Source: Streptacidiphilus sp. P02-A3a (GTDB taxonomy: Bacteria; Actinomycetota; Actinomycetes; Streptomycetales; Streptomycetaceae). Taken from it: a stretch of DNA of 64,000 bases. The notes below the pieces were generated by a model. That model had not been told where the DNA came from and did no database searches. It saw only the letters and a list, made by a program, of their open reading frames with translations. This document shows, in pieces, positions 27,953 through 37,322 of this stretch. The stretch lies in assembly GCF_014084105.1 (NCBI RefSeq), contig NZ_CP048289.1, positions 9,247,922 to 9,311,921 of the forward strand, in the 5' to 3' direction. How positions within the stretch are numbered: position 1 is the first letter of the stretch; each line of letters starts with the position of its first letter. Both the position numbers and the translations under genes were made by a program.

Positions 27953-28103
27953 GAGGAAAGTGGAACCATCGTGAAGACTGAGACTACTTCATGAATCCTG
28001 AAGTTCCTTCACTGGGGTGCTCGGATCGAAAGGGCACCAGAACGCCCTGGCCAGCAGGCTGGGCGCCCTCCCGGCATCAGATGAACTCACGGGATGTCGC
28101 ACA

Positions 28104-28336
28104 GACAGTGAGGTGCTCGCCCTCACCCTCAAGGGCCGATCATCAACGGCCGGCACCGCGACCGCCTCGCAGAACCACTCACAAAGATGGCCTCCTCCCG
28201 ACGACGCAACCGCCCTGGCGCGCTCGGACAAGGGCTGCCCCAGCTCCCGCCAGTAGTCGATCCACCCAGCCATGCCGAGCACCAGCACACCAGACGGCGC
28301 ATTGACAGATCCCAGGTCGACGAAGGTTTCAGGCAC
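28104..28336 (-). pseudogene. 5' part of the gene split by the Tn554-like composite
   Basis: GTG 28336 (GGAAGG 12 bases upstream) begins VPETFVDLGSVNAPSGVLVL and reads 77 codons to ...RPLRVRASTSLS, where it runs into the element. The remainder is at 9966-10629. The full protein would have 298 aa. No family recognised. Confidence 0.8.
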
Positions 28337-28504
28337 GCGCTGATTGTGCCTTCCCGGTACGACAGATTCGGTGCGGTCTCGGCGCTGGTCGCCAGAGTCT
28401 CCGCGCTGCGGAGGCCGTCGGCTCGCCAACCGGTGGCGATCTCATCGAGCTTTGGTGCTCGGTGCGTTCAGGTAGGGGGTGACCGTGATTTCTTCCGGAG
28501 TTGA

Positions 28505-29365
28505 TCAGACCTTAGCTTTGCGCCACGGAGCGGCAGGGTCCGCGAGCGTATCGAGAATCAACTCGCACCAGGTCACAGCAGCATTGACCGTCAGGCGAGC
28601 ATGACGAACTCCGAGCCCAGATGGTGCGCTCGCCTGACCGTGACCGCTACCGAAGCCTTGGTTACGGAGTTCCGCGACACCGACCGCGATGTTCACCGAT
28701 CCTGAGAGGATCTTCTTCACGGCCTTGCTGCCGTCGGGGCCATCAGGAGCCGAGGCAGCGTCGAGCTTCAGTGCCTTCTGGACTGTACTGATCAAGGCAG
28801 GTAGCGCGGCGTTCTTGTCGACGACGATACTCAGCTCTTGAAGAGCGGTTTTCGCCGTCGCTTCGATGAGCTGCTTGGCCGCGCCAATGGCCCCTTGGGG
28901 GTCGGTGGTCAGGTCCCGTCGAATACGCTCCAGCTCGATCGTGATGCCCGAGGCATCGCTCAGGGTGCTGAGGTCGCGGGCCAGCACCGGCGGGCTGGTC
29001 CAGGAGATCTTCCCCTCCTTGTCGAGAGCGAAGCCGTCCCGTTCCAAGCGGATCCTGATGTCGTCGAGCCACTTCGGCGTGCCCTGGTCGTCCGGGTTCC
29101 GGTATGCGCGGATGAAGTCCTCGAAGACCAGGAAGGCGCGACGAACGTGATTCGGGTCGGACCAGTCCACGCCCTCGGCATACAGCATGAACTCGGTCCG
29201 GCGCGCGCCTGAGTCCTGGTACTTCAGCTCATCTGGGGAGATGGGCGCGAACCCATGGTCCTCCCATAGCTCAGCAACAATCCGGATAGTCAGGTCCGTA
29301 GCCAGAGAGCGGAAGGCGTTGCGGGTTGCGGGGCTCACCAGCTCCCGCCGTGCAGTGACGGTCAC
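28505..29365 (-). CDS. Abortive infection family protein (Abi_C domain)
   Basis: Protein of 286 aa from GTG 29365. The C-terminal part (about residues 183-275) matches the Abi_C pattern: LPALISTVQKALKL, AVGVAELRNQGFGSGHG and RHARLTVNAAVTWCELILDT. The conserved small/Gly-His cluster is at 239-243 and the RHA motif at 254-256. The N-terminal half is helical and unassigned. Abi_C proteins are associated with phage resistance by abortive infection. It stands alone in the Tn7-like cargo, as defence genes often do in such elements. Confidence 0.8.
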   Translation of the reverse strand: MTVTARRELVSPATRNAFRSLATDLTIRIVAELWEDHGFAPISPDELKYQDSGARRTEFMLYAEGVDWSDPNHVRRAFLVFEDFIRAYRNPDDQGTPKWLDDIRIRLERDGFALDKEGKISWTSPPVLARDLSTLSDASGITIELERIRRDLTTDPQGAIGAAKQLIEATAKTALQELSIVVDKNAALPALISTVQKALKLDAASAPDGPDGSKAVKKILSGSVNIAVGVAELRNQGFGSGHGQASAPSGLGVRHARLTVNAAVTWCELILDTLADPAAPWRKAKV

Positions 29366-29423
29366 GCTCTGACGATAGGAGTACTCCCCGACACCGTCAC
29401 GGCCTTTTCCCAGCTACGTCTGC

Positions 29424-29846
29424 TCACGCCTCGCGGTTCCTCGGTGATTCCTCAGGGTCTGCGTCCGCGGCCATCCTCTCCACCCATTCGCGCTGGGTCA
29501 CTACTTGCCCGATGCGGTGGACGACGTCCTTCTTGGACGCCGTGTCCAAGGTCTCCGGAAGCTTGTCGAAGGTGTCAGGAAGGATGTCGAGCAGACCCCA
29601 GATCTGTTCGCCGGTCGTGACGGTCAGCAACTGCCGGCACCTCCACTGCAGTGGCACTTCGGGACGGTGCCTCAACCGCTGGACGAGCGTGGGGACCAGG
29701 TAGTGTGTCGCCTCTGCGGCGAGGTGCTCTTGGAGCCAGGCGACCGGCAGCCGCTGGCTGAAGCCGTGTATGGCGGCCTCCTGGGCCAGGTCCAGGAGCT
29801 GCGCGCTGTCGACGGCCCGGACGGTGCGGGGAAGGGTCGGGGTCAT
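29424..29846 (-). CDS. Hypothetical protein in SUKH operon
   Basis: Protein of 140 aa, helical, starting MTPTLPRTVRAVDSAQLLDL, with WRCRQLLTVTTGEQIWGLLD. No domain recognised. Its ATG overlaps the stop of the upstream gene (ATGA), so it belongs to a three-gene operon with the SUKH-like gene. It could be an immunity-associated protein. Confidence 0.7.
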   Translation of the reverse strand: MTPTLPRTVRAVDSAQLLDLAQEAAIHGFSQRLPVAWLQEHLAAEATHYLVPTLVQRLRHRPEVPLQWRCRQLLTVTTGEQIWGLLDILPDTFDKLPETLDTASKKDVVHRIGQVVTQREWVERMAADADPEESPRNREA

Positions 29847-30214
29847 GGCCAGATGATGCCAGGGAGCTTCCGCGGGGCCGAGGGGTTCAGCGGAGTCGGG
29901 CTGCGATCTGGCGACGGGCTGGGCCCCAGACTTCCTCGAACCTCCTCGGAGGTGAGTTGCTCGGGGTCGTGGCCTTCCCATTCTGAGACCGGCAGCTCGG
30001 CTGTGATCCCGAGCCTGCTGTCGTACACATCGAGGCGGCCTGCGTCGTGAGCCTGCTGCCATTCGTCGAGGGAGGCGGCTGCGATCGGTGTCAGGCAAGG
30101 TCCTTGGAGTTCGACTTGGCGGGTCACCCAGCCATCGCTGCCAACCTCGAAGTAGAACCAGACATCGTCTTCATCCCAGTAGCAGCGGATCCAGGTCGTC
30201 ACGTGGTCAGTCAC
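29843..30214 (-). CDS. Hypothetical protein in SUKH operon
   Basis: Protein of 123 aa from GTG 30214, overlapping the upstream gene by 8 nt. The first half is a beta-rich domain (WIRCYWDEDDVWFYFEVGSD, WVTRQVELQGP) and the second half is proline-rich. It resembles small actinobacterial immunity-type proteins in size and context but no family is recognised. Confidence 0.65.
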   Translation of the reverse strand: MTDHVTTWIRCYWDEDDVWFYFEVGSDGWVTRQVELQGPCLTPIAAASLDEWQQAHDAGRLDVYDSRLGITAELPVSEWEGHDPEQLTSEEVRGSLGPSPSPDRSPTPLNPSAPRKLPGIIWP

Positions 30215-30806
30215 CCCTGCTGGCAGAGCTTCGCGTGGCGAGGCGGCTTGTTTGGTGCCGTGCAGCCGGGGAGGTGAGTTCCAACGCCCGATTGTCGCGG
30301 CCGCTTGCCATGTGATCGAGCCAGCGTTCGTACCAGGCCAGGAAATCACTTGCCGAGGAGACGTTGGGTCCCCAGAAGCCGTCGCTGTTCCCAGTGAGGA
30401 TTCGCCCGGTAAGCGGTCCCGTGATGCCGAGAAGGACAAGGTCGCTGCAGCCGGCTTCGATGATGTTCAGGAAGAGGTCGCCCTCTGCCCTCCTTCGGTC
30501 GGTTGCCGTGAAGCCCCGCGGGACGCCTTGCTCCCCACGGGAGTCCATGGTGAACAGCTCACACCTGTCCAAGGGCAACAACCCATAGAAGGGTGAAGCC
30601 CCGCTGCCGCCGAGTTCGGTGAGGAACGCGCGATAGGCATCGGGGAGCTCGATCTGAGTCTCAGCTTCAAATCGGGATACCCGGGCTGCCGACAGGGGCG
30701 GAGCGAGCCGGAACTTGTGCTGTTCCTCACCGAACGAGTGGCTTCGCTGCTGGACAAAGGGGACCTTGGCCAGCTTGCGCCGCAGGCGGGGTATGCGGGA
30801 GTCCAT
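30207..30806 (-). CDS. SMI1/KNR4 (SUKH)-like protein
   Basis: Protein of 199 aa. The core (about residues 37-165) shows the SUKH pattern: FEAETQIELPDAYRAFLTEL, GGSGASPFYGLLPLD, then DLVLLGITGPLTGRIL with a hydrophobic strand, and FLAWYERWLDHM at the end. SUKH proteins commonly act as immunity proteins against contact-dependent or polymorphic toxins. No toxin gene is adjacent, so it may be an orphan immunity gene. First gene of a three-gene overlapping operon. Confidence 0.75.
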   Translation of the reverse strand: MDSRIPRLRRKLAKVPFVQQRSHSFGEEQHKFRLAPPLSAARVSRFEAETQIELPDAYRAFLTELGGSGASPFYGLLPLDRCELFTMDSRGEQGVPRGFTATDRRRAEGDLFLNIIEAGCSDLVLLGITGPLTGRILTGNSDGFWGPNVSSASDFLAWYERWLDHMASGRDNRALELTSPAARHQTSRLATRSSASRGD

Positions 30807-30883
30807 GTGAACTCTTCTCTCGTGTCGGCTGCCAATCTATCGAACCGGTTCGGCACGGAGGGTGGTGCGTTTTCCAGCGGATT

Positions 30884-33018
30884 TCATGGCGCCCCACCAT
30901 CCTGGAAGGTGCGAATGGCTCTGAGTACCCTCTTCCCCAAGGTGGTCAACGCCATGGGTCGGCCGCGTTCGGCTCTGACCAGCAGCGGCCCGCCGAGCTC
31001 TCGTTCGATCCGGTTGATCTGCGCGACGAGGGTGAACGTGTTCAGACCGAGGCCTGCCGCTGCCGCGCCGAGGCTGGGATAGGCGGAAGCGGCCGCGAAT
31101 CGGTTCAGGCGTTCGTTGGCGCCGTGACCGTTGAGTGCCAGCCGGAGGATGCGTGGCGCTCGGTGGGCCTCGTCGGCCGCGCGAAGTGTCTGGCTGTGGC
31201 TAGCGCCTCCGCGTGATCGCAGCGTGATGTTGTGGGTCTTGGCCCAGCGGGCCATGTTCGCGGTACTCATGCCCTTCTCGCGGGCGAGGTCGGGCAGAGT
31301 CCGACGCTGATGGACGTACTGCTCGATCAGCCAGTCGCGGTCGACGTCTCCTCTCCGCCGGTAGTCCTGGGGGCCGTCGCGCAGTGGGATCTCGTACTCC
31401 TGGGCGAGCCTGGTGAGCACGCCGCGGGAGAATCCGCTGAGGGCGGCGATCTGGTTCAAAGACTGGTGCTCGTCGAGATATAGGCGGACGAAGGTCTCCC
31501 TCGGCACGTCCTGGCGGGCCCTGCGGCGGACGTCGCCGGTTGCCCTGGCCGCGGATGTCGTCAGCGGTGCGGCTGGCGCGGGCTACTCGTCCAGGATGAG
31601 GCGGATCGCCTCGATGCTCGTGCCGAGGGACTCGGCCGCGTACTGAGCCGGGTTCTTCTGCTGGCGGATGATGCGGTGCAGGTGGGGAATGTCGATGCGA
31701 GCAGGGTCGGGACCGGGAAGGTCGAGCCCGTCGAGCAGAGAGATGGGTGGACGCCAAGTCACCGGCTCATCGCGGACACCGTGGCTGGCAAGGAGCTCGT
31801 TCGCCACTTGGTCGAGTTCCGCAGCCAGCTCGGGGGTATGCAGGGCAGCAGTGCGGGCGACCTCGGCTCTGAAGGGTGCTTCGCCGCCGCTGGGGTATCC
31901 GGGTGCGGCCTCGGTGGGAAGGCCGCTGATGCGTTGGAACAGCTGCGACCGGACGACCTGCTCACGTCGGACTTGGCCCGGTGGTGTGCCGGTTCGCCGA
32001 CAGATGCCCACCCACTGCTCATGCGGCAGCAGACCGGTGTAGTTCAAGCGGCGGCGCCGTCGGTAGTCGATGGGGACGTCGTGGGTGTCGAGGTAGTCGG
32101 CCAACCTCATCAGGGCGGTTATCATGGCCGGCCAGTGCGGCTGGTCGTCCAGCAGTTGCAGGATGCGCGAGATCTCGGAGCCCTCGGTAATCGCGCCGAG
32201 GCGCTGGGCGGCAGCGTCGAGCTTGGTCTTGCTGCCGACGACCAGAAGTGCGCTGGCCAGGACGGGGGCGAGAACCCTGGGGTAGACACCGTCGGACGGG
32301 GCGAGTCGCAATGCCCAGGACTGCCAGAACATGCCGGGAATCTTCCCGGCCCGCCGCGTCAGTTCAGCATCGGTGAGATTCGGCCTGCTCGGCATAGCGG
32401 TCACCGTACGGAAGCGGAGCTGGTCGCTGGGGCGGAGCGATGGGGCGAGCGCGGCCAGGTGCACGGCGTTCGGGACAGGGCTCAGCCCGCGTCCCCAGTC
32501 GTCGATGCTGCCGGCGCTGATCTGCCCGAGTTCCTCGCGCATTGTCTCCAGCAGACCCCGCATCACGTCCCCGGCCTCGTGGACCTCGCGGTGTTCGAGA
32601 ACTCGCAGCGCGATGGTCACCGCAACCGCTGTGCTCACGGCCCGTGGTGGGGCCATGAAGCCGGGGCGCTCGACAGCGCGGGATGCCAGACGAGAGCCGG
32701 GGTCGGGCACGAGGTGCCCGTCGGCGAGATCGGGCGGCACCAGGTTCGTGATGGCGTTTTGCGGGAGGTCTGCCAGCACGCGGCCGCCGAGGGCTCGGAT
32801 GTCCGCGAGGGCGGCCTGTGCCGGCTGAGGATTGCCGATGTAGGAACCGGAGGCAGCCATACCGGACTCAATGATCTCCAGCAGGCGGTCCTGTGCCCTC
32901 AAGGCCGGATGACCTGCGGGCAGTAGAAGCGTCCGGGTCAAGGTCAGGTCGAAGCCGCAACCACCAGAGGGACCGCGGTCCGGGGCTGAGGGGGGATTGC
33001 CGCAGATGCTCGGCTGGG
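30884..33018 (-). pseudogene. tniQ: tniQ/tnsD-like target selector, 3' part (IS21-disrupted, amber stop)
   Basis: The continuation of the tniQ frame that starts at 38758. Removing the IS at 33019-38235 with one copy of CTGGG joins SGWTVPQ to PSICGN in frame. It then reads about 477 codons to an in-frame TAG (31583-31585), and the same frame stays open another 232 codons to 30884. That tail includes helix-turn-helix-like segments (LNQIAALSGFSRGVLTRLAQ) and a LysR-like winged helix (YPSLGAAAAGLGLNTFTLVA, RAERGRPMALTTLG). I therefore read TAG as a nonsense mutation in a gene of about 884 aa. GTG 31507 could allow separate translation of the tail. Confidence 0.75.
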
Positions 33019-33127
33019 TGTCGGCAACGGGTGAAATGAGGACCACGGACGGCGTATCAAAAGCGGGCCACCGGGTGATCTCTTGATCATTCTGACTTCA
33101 TTGGGCTGGAGTCAGGAGGAAGAGAGG

Positions 33128-33536
33128 GTGATCCACGTGGAGGACTGGGCTGAGATTCGCCGGTTGCACCGGGCTGAGGGGTTGTCGGCCCGGGCGGTGG
33201 CCCGGCAGCTGGGGATCTCCAGGGGTACCGTGCTGCGGGCACTGGCCTCGGACCGGCCCCCGCAGTACCGGCGCCCGCTGAAGGGCTCGGCGGTGGACGC
33301 GGTTGAGCCCGCGGTCCGCGAGCTGCTCAGGCAGACCCCGACGATGCCGGTGACGGTGATCGCGGAGCGGATCGGCTGGGACCGCGGGCTGACGATCCTG
33401 CGTGAGCGGGTGCGTGAGCTGCGGCCGGCCTATCTGCCGGTGGACCCGGTCTCGCGCACGGTCTACGAGCCCGGCGAGCTCGCACAGTGCGACCTGTGGT
33501 TCCCGGCCGTCGACATCCCGCTGGGTTACGGCCAGT
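33128..33536 (+). pseudogene. istA: istA of IS21 element A, 5' part
   Basis: GTG 33128 (GGAGGAAGAG upstream) reads VIHVEDWAEIRRLHRAEGLS with an N-terminal HTH and the first catalytic Asp in QCDLWFPAVD, then is cut at 33536 by element B. With the 3' part (36463-37322) it restores a 422-aa IstA in frame. Confidence 0.9.
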
Positions 33537-33660
33537 TGTCGGCGTACGAGCGAACATGCGCCACCTCGTACGGGTGATTGTGCTCCAGAAGTGATGCGGT
33601 GGCGGGGTGGTGTCCGCGAGTCTGCTGTTGTCCGTTCGGGTGGCAGAGGGGCGGCTGGCC

Positions 33661-35076
33661 GTGGTCTTGGACCCACATCGCTGGTTGGAGTTGAGGCGAT
33701 TTCGCGCCCTGTACGAGTCGGGCGCGATGAGCCAGCGGCAGATCGCGAAGGAGACCGGGCTCAATCGCCGCACGGTCGCCAAGTACTTGTCGGGTGAGGT
33801 CCCGGCCGCGCCACCGCAACGGGAGTCCGGCGCCTTGCCCAGGCAACGGGCGGTGGATGAGGTCGCTCCGCTGATCGACGCGATGCTGCGGTCCGAGATC
33901 CTGCTCAAGGGAGCGGTGATCCACGAGCGACTGGCCCAGGAGTACGGGTTCGCCATCAACTACCAACGGGTCAAGATCTACTTGCAGGAGGCCCGGCCCC
34001 GGATCGCCGGGGAGCTCGGTATCAACCCCGGCGAGCTGGCGGGCCTGCACCGCCGGTTCGAGGTCGTGCCGGGCGCCCAGGCCCAGGTCGACTGGGGCGA
34101 CGAGGGACGGATCCTGGCCCACGTCGGCATCCCGAAGGTCTACTCATTCCACATGACGCTGTCGTACTCACGGGACCCCTTCTGCTGCTTCACCACCAGC
34201 CAGGACCTGGCGACGTTCTTCGACTGCCACCGCCAGGCGTTCGCGCACTTCGGCGGAGTGCCGATGAGCATCGTCTACGACCGCACCAAGACCGTGGTCC
34301 GCCGACACGTCGCCCCGGGCGAAGCTGTCCCGCTCCACCCGGAGGCGGTGGCGTTCGCCGGGCACTACGACTTCGACATCGACGTGCTCGCCGCCTACCG
34401 CCCCCAGGGCAAGGGCCGGGTCGAGCGGCAGGTGGCCATCGTGCGCGACCACGTCCTGGCCGGCCGGGCGTTCTCCTCGACCGAGGAACTCGACGCCGCG
34501 TTCACCGCGTGGGTGCCGGTCCGGCGCGCGCGGGTGCACGGTACCCACGGCGAGGTCATCGGCCTGCGCGCGATCCGCGACCACGTGGCCTTGCGGCCGC
34601 TGCCCCGCGCACCCTATGTGGTCGCGCAGCGGCACCTGCGGCATGTCGGCAAGGATTGCCTGGTCGCCTTCGACGCCAACCTCTACTCGGTGCCCGCCCG
34701 CAAGGTCCGCCCGCGCCAACTGGTCGAGGTCCGGGTCACGAAGTTCCAGGTCATACTCCATTCCACTGTCCCCGACACCACTGGCGGCACCCTGCTGGCC
34801 GTGCACTCCAGGGCGGTGGGACGTGGTGCCCGCATCGTCGACGAGCGCCACTGGGACGGCCTGCCCACCGGGGAGGGCCGCCGCACCACGACCGGTGACG
34901 ACCCCCGGCCCCGCCGCGGCCTCGCCCTGCGCGAGGAGGACGGTCCGCTGCGGGCACTGCTCAGTCGGGCCGCCGCTGCCCGCGTCGAGGTGGGCCGGCG
35001 ACCGCTGTCCGTCTACGACGAGCTGACCGGCACCCGCCCGTTCACCACCCACCCGAGCGCAGAGGAACCCTGTTGA
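33661..35076 (+). CDS. istA: IS21-family transposase IstA (element B)
   Basis: Protein of 471 aa. N-terminal HTH (MSQRQIAKETGLNRRTVAKY), catalytic core with Asp in QAQVDWGDEGR, Asp in SIVYDRTKT and Glu in GKGRVERQVAI. GTG 33661 is preferred because GAGGGG lies 8 nt upstream. TGA overlaps the TTG of istB. Appears intact. Confidence 0.92.
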   Translation: MVLDPHRWLELRRFRALYESGAMSQRQIAKETGLNRRTVAKYLSGEVPAAPPQRESGALPRQRAVDEVAPLIDAMLRSEILLKGAVIHERLAQEYGFAINYQRVKIYLQEARPRIAGELGINPGELAGLHRRFEVVPGAQAQVDWGDEGRILAHVGIPKVYSFHMTLSYSRDPFCCFTTSQDLATFFDCHRQAFAHFGGVPMSIVYDRTKTVVRRHVAPGEAVPLHPEAVAFAGHYDFDIDVLAAYRPQGKGRVERQVAIVRDHVLAGRAFSSTEELDAAFTAWVPVRRARVHGTHGEVIGLRAIRDHVALRPLPRAPYVVAQRHLRHVGKDCLVAFDANLYSVPARKVRPRQLVEVRVTKFQVILHSTVPDTTGGTLLAVHSRAVGRGARIVDERHWDGLPTGEGRRTTTGDDPRPRRGLALREEDGPLRALLSRAAAARVEVGRRPLSVYDELTGTRPFTTHPSAEEPC

Positions 35077-35843
35077 GCGAACTGGTCAGCAACCGCATCC
35101 GCACCATGGCCGGCAAGCTCGGCCTGCCCCACCTCGTGGAGAGCCTGAACGAGTACGCCAAGCGGGCGGACGAGGCGAAGATGGGCTACGTCGACTTCCT
35201 CGACCTGGTCCTGTCCGAGGAACTCGCGGTCCGCGACGACCGGCGGTTCCGCCAGGGACTGCGGCTGTCGAAGCTGCCGCACCACAAGACGATGGACGAC
35301 TACGACTTCTCGTTCCAGCCCGAGCTCGACCCGCGCAAGGTCAAGGACCTGGCGACCCTCTCCTTCGTCGAGGCCAAGGCCAACGCCGCTCTGCTGGGCC
35401 CGCCCGGGGTCGGCAAGACCCACATTGCCGTTGCCCTCGCGGTCGCCGCCTGCCGGGCCGGCTACTCGATCTACTTCACCAGCCTCGACGACATGGTCCG
35501 CCACCTCAAGACCGCCGAGGCCACCGGCCAGCTGACCAGCAAGCTCCGCACCTACCTGCGGCCCAGCGTCCTCGTGGTCGATGAAGTGGGCTACCAGCCC
35601 CTGGAACGAGCCGAGGCGAACCTGGTCTTCCAGGTGATCTCCAAGCGCTACGAAAAGGGCTCGATCATCCTGACCTCGAACAAGACCTTCAGTGAGTGGG
35701 GACAGGTGTTCGGTGACGAGGTTCTGGCCACGGCCATCCTCGACCGGCTCCTGCACCACTGCGAAGTCATCGCGATCAACGGCAACAGCTACCGCCTCAA
35801 GAACCGCCTCCAAGCTATCGAGCGGGAGGCCGATGTCGCCTGA
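35073..35843 (+). CDS. istB: IS21-family helper ATPase IstB (element B)
   Basis: Protein of 256 aa starting at TTG 35073 inside the istA stop. Walker A GPPGVGKTH and Walker B VLVVDEVGY; ends with NGNSYRLKNRLQAIERE. Intact; partner of IstA in target selection. Confidence 0.92.
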   Translation: MSELVSNRIRTMAGKLGLPHLVESLNEYAKRADEAKMGYVDFLDLVLSEELAVRDDRRFRQGLRLSKLPHHKTMDDYDFSFQPELDPRKVKDLATLSFVEAKANAALLGPPGVGKTHIAVALAVAACRAGYSIYFTSLDDMVRHLKTAEATGQLTSKLRTYLRPSVLVVDEVGYQPLERAEANLVFQVISKRYEKGSIILTSNKTFSEWGQVFGDEVLATAILDRLLHHCEVIAINGNSYRLKNRLQAIEREADVA

Positions 35844-35902
35844 GCGGTTGATCAGTCTTCAAATTTCGGTTGCTGCCGGAGCCGTCGAACAGCTGCGGGC
35901 TG

Positions 35903-36347
35903 TCACTGGAGCGCAGAGGCCGCGTCGTCGCTCTGAGCCTGGTAGACGGTCACAGTCGTGGCCACAGCGTCGACTTCGATCGGTCCGGTGATCCTCAACC
36001 AGACCAGTTCGGGCAGGCCCTCGGAGCGATCGAGTCGGCCGAGCGCCTCGGTGGGCCAGGGCAACGGCAACTTCGGTAGGTGGATCAGGGAGATCCCGTC
36101 AATAAAGATGGGGGCCAGTTCGGGTTCCCCACGGGTGAACCGAGTAGAGATTGGACAGCGAGACCACCACATCGGGCTTCCACGGCCCCTTGCGCAGCCA
36201 CACGTCCAGCGTGTTCTCCTTGCGGTCCTCGTTGGACTCGTCCAACGAGATGCGCTCGATGAAGTAGCTGATGCAGGACTCCAACGTGCACGCCGCATTC
36301 GTGCATCGGTTCTTGAAGGCGTCGGGTGCCCCATGTTCGTCGACCAC
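35903..36347 (-). pseudogene. Passenger gene in IS21 element B, frameshifted
   Basis: Reads leftward, opposite to istAB. GTG 36347 gives MVDEHGAPDAFKNRCTNAAC, with cysteines (RCTNAACTLESC) that could bind metal, and KPDVVVSLSNLYSV. It then shifts frame near 36135 into ELAPIFIDGISLIHLPKLPL and WLRITGPIEVDAVATTVTVY, ending at 35903. Unknown function. Confidence 0.65.
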
Positions 36348-36462
36348 GGCACGAGACTACGGTGAGCGGAACGGGCCATGAAAGCGACTTCGCTGACACG
36401 GGTCGGTGGCGCACACAACTCCGTACGCACTGGAGCACTCAGATCAGTACGCGGACACCAGT

Positions 36463-37322
36463 CCGGGCGCCCGCCGGTGCTGGTGATCGTGTCGGGCTAC
36501 TCGCGGGTCATCACCGCCCGGATGCTGCCCTCACGACAGAGCGGCGACCTGATCGACGGACACTGGCGTCTGCTCGCAGACGGCTGGCAAGCGGTGCCCA
36601 GGATGCTGGTCTGGGACAACGAGGCCGGTGTCGGTCGGGGCCGTTTGACCTCCGAGTTCGCCGCGTTCGCGGGCCTGCTCGCGACCAGGGTCCACCTGTG
36701 CCGGCCCCGTGACCCGGAAGCGAAAGGCCTGGTGGAGCGCGCGAACGGCTACCTGGAGACCAGCTTCCTGCCCGGACGCACCTTCACCGGCCCCGACGAC
36801 TTCAACACCCAACTGAGCGCGTGGCTGCAGATCGCCAACCGGCGCCGGCACCGCTCCATCGAGGCGCGCCCGGTGGACCGCTGGGAGGCTGACCGCGCCG
36901 CGATGCTGACCGTCCCGCCGGTCACCCCGCCCAACTGGTGGCGCTTCCACACCCGCATCGGCCGCGACCACTACATCCGCGTCGACACCAACGACTACTC
37001 CGTCGATCCCCGCGCCATCGGCAAAACGGTGATGGTCCGCGCGGACAACGAGGAGGTCACCGTCATCGCCGGCAACGACGTGGTGGCCCGCCACAGCCGC
37101 TGCTGGGCCAGGCACCAGTCCATCACCGACCCCGACCACGCGGCCGCGGCCCGTGTCCTGCGCGGCGAGGTCATCCACCAGCAGGCCGCCCGAGCGGCCA
37201 CCGCCCGCGCCGCGGCCCTGACCCCCGACAGCCTCGGCATCGACGTCGAACAACGCGAACTGGGCAGCTACGACCGCATGTTCACCCTCATCGAGGGCGG
37301 CGCCGGCAAGGAGGACACCTGA
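36463..37322 (+). pseudogene. istA: istA of IS21 element A, 3' part
   Basis: Continues the frame from 33536 after removal of element B: ...YGQ joins SGRPPVLVIVSGYSRVITAR. Contains the second Asp (LVWDNEAG) and the Glu (KGLVERANGYLE) of the DDE core and the usual C-terminal DNA-binding part (NDYSVDPRAIG). TGA shares one base with the istB start. Confidence 0.9.

Larger units (their letters stand above)
10631..28103. mobile_element. Composite element: inverted pair of Tn554-like units around a Tn3 remnant
   Basis: Two 3,783-bp units in head-out inverted orientation (10631-14413 and 24321-28103) flank 9.9 kb of other DNA: a Tn3-family transposase, an ABC exporter, a two-component system and a resolvase. 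Both outer borders are the same end of the unit (TGTGCGACATCCCG, upstream of the first recombinase gene). The flanking sequences are the two halves of one gene, with at most a 1-bp redundancy and no target-site duplication, as for tyrosine-recombinase elements. The 17,473-bp segment therefore sits in the target as a single insertion. Confidence 0.85.
24321..28103 (-). repeat. Tn554-like unit, copy 2 (inverted)
   Basis: Exact mirror of 10631-14413. Its outer border abuts the 5' half of the split target gene, its inner border the resolvase stop codon. Confidence 0.95.
33537..36457 (+). mobile_element. IS21-family element B with passenger gene
   Basis: Starts TGTCGGCGTACG and ends (minus strand) TGTCCGCGTACT; flanked by CCAGT at 33532-33536 and 36458-36462. 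Its 2,921 bp exceed a normal IS21 because a passenger sequence of about 600 bp lies between istB and the right end. The host istA is restored in frame when it is removed. Confidence 0.9.

Noticed and set aside
31583..31585. Natural end of tniQ and an independent downstream gene
   Set aside because: The frame stays open without interruption and the tail has DNA-binding features expected of a target selector. I prefer a nonsense mutation but keep GTG 31507 as a possible start.
6908..35860. TTGATCAGTCT repeated at about 6908, 9957 and 35848 as an element end
   Set aside because: Flanks differ at each site, one copy is the 3' end of a coding region, and no duplication borders them.
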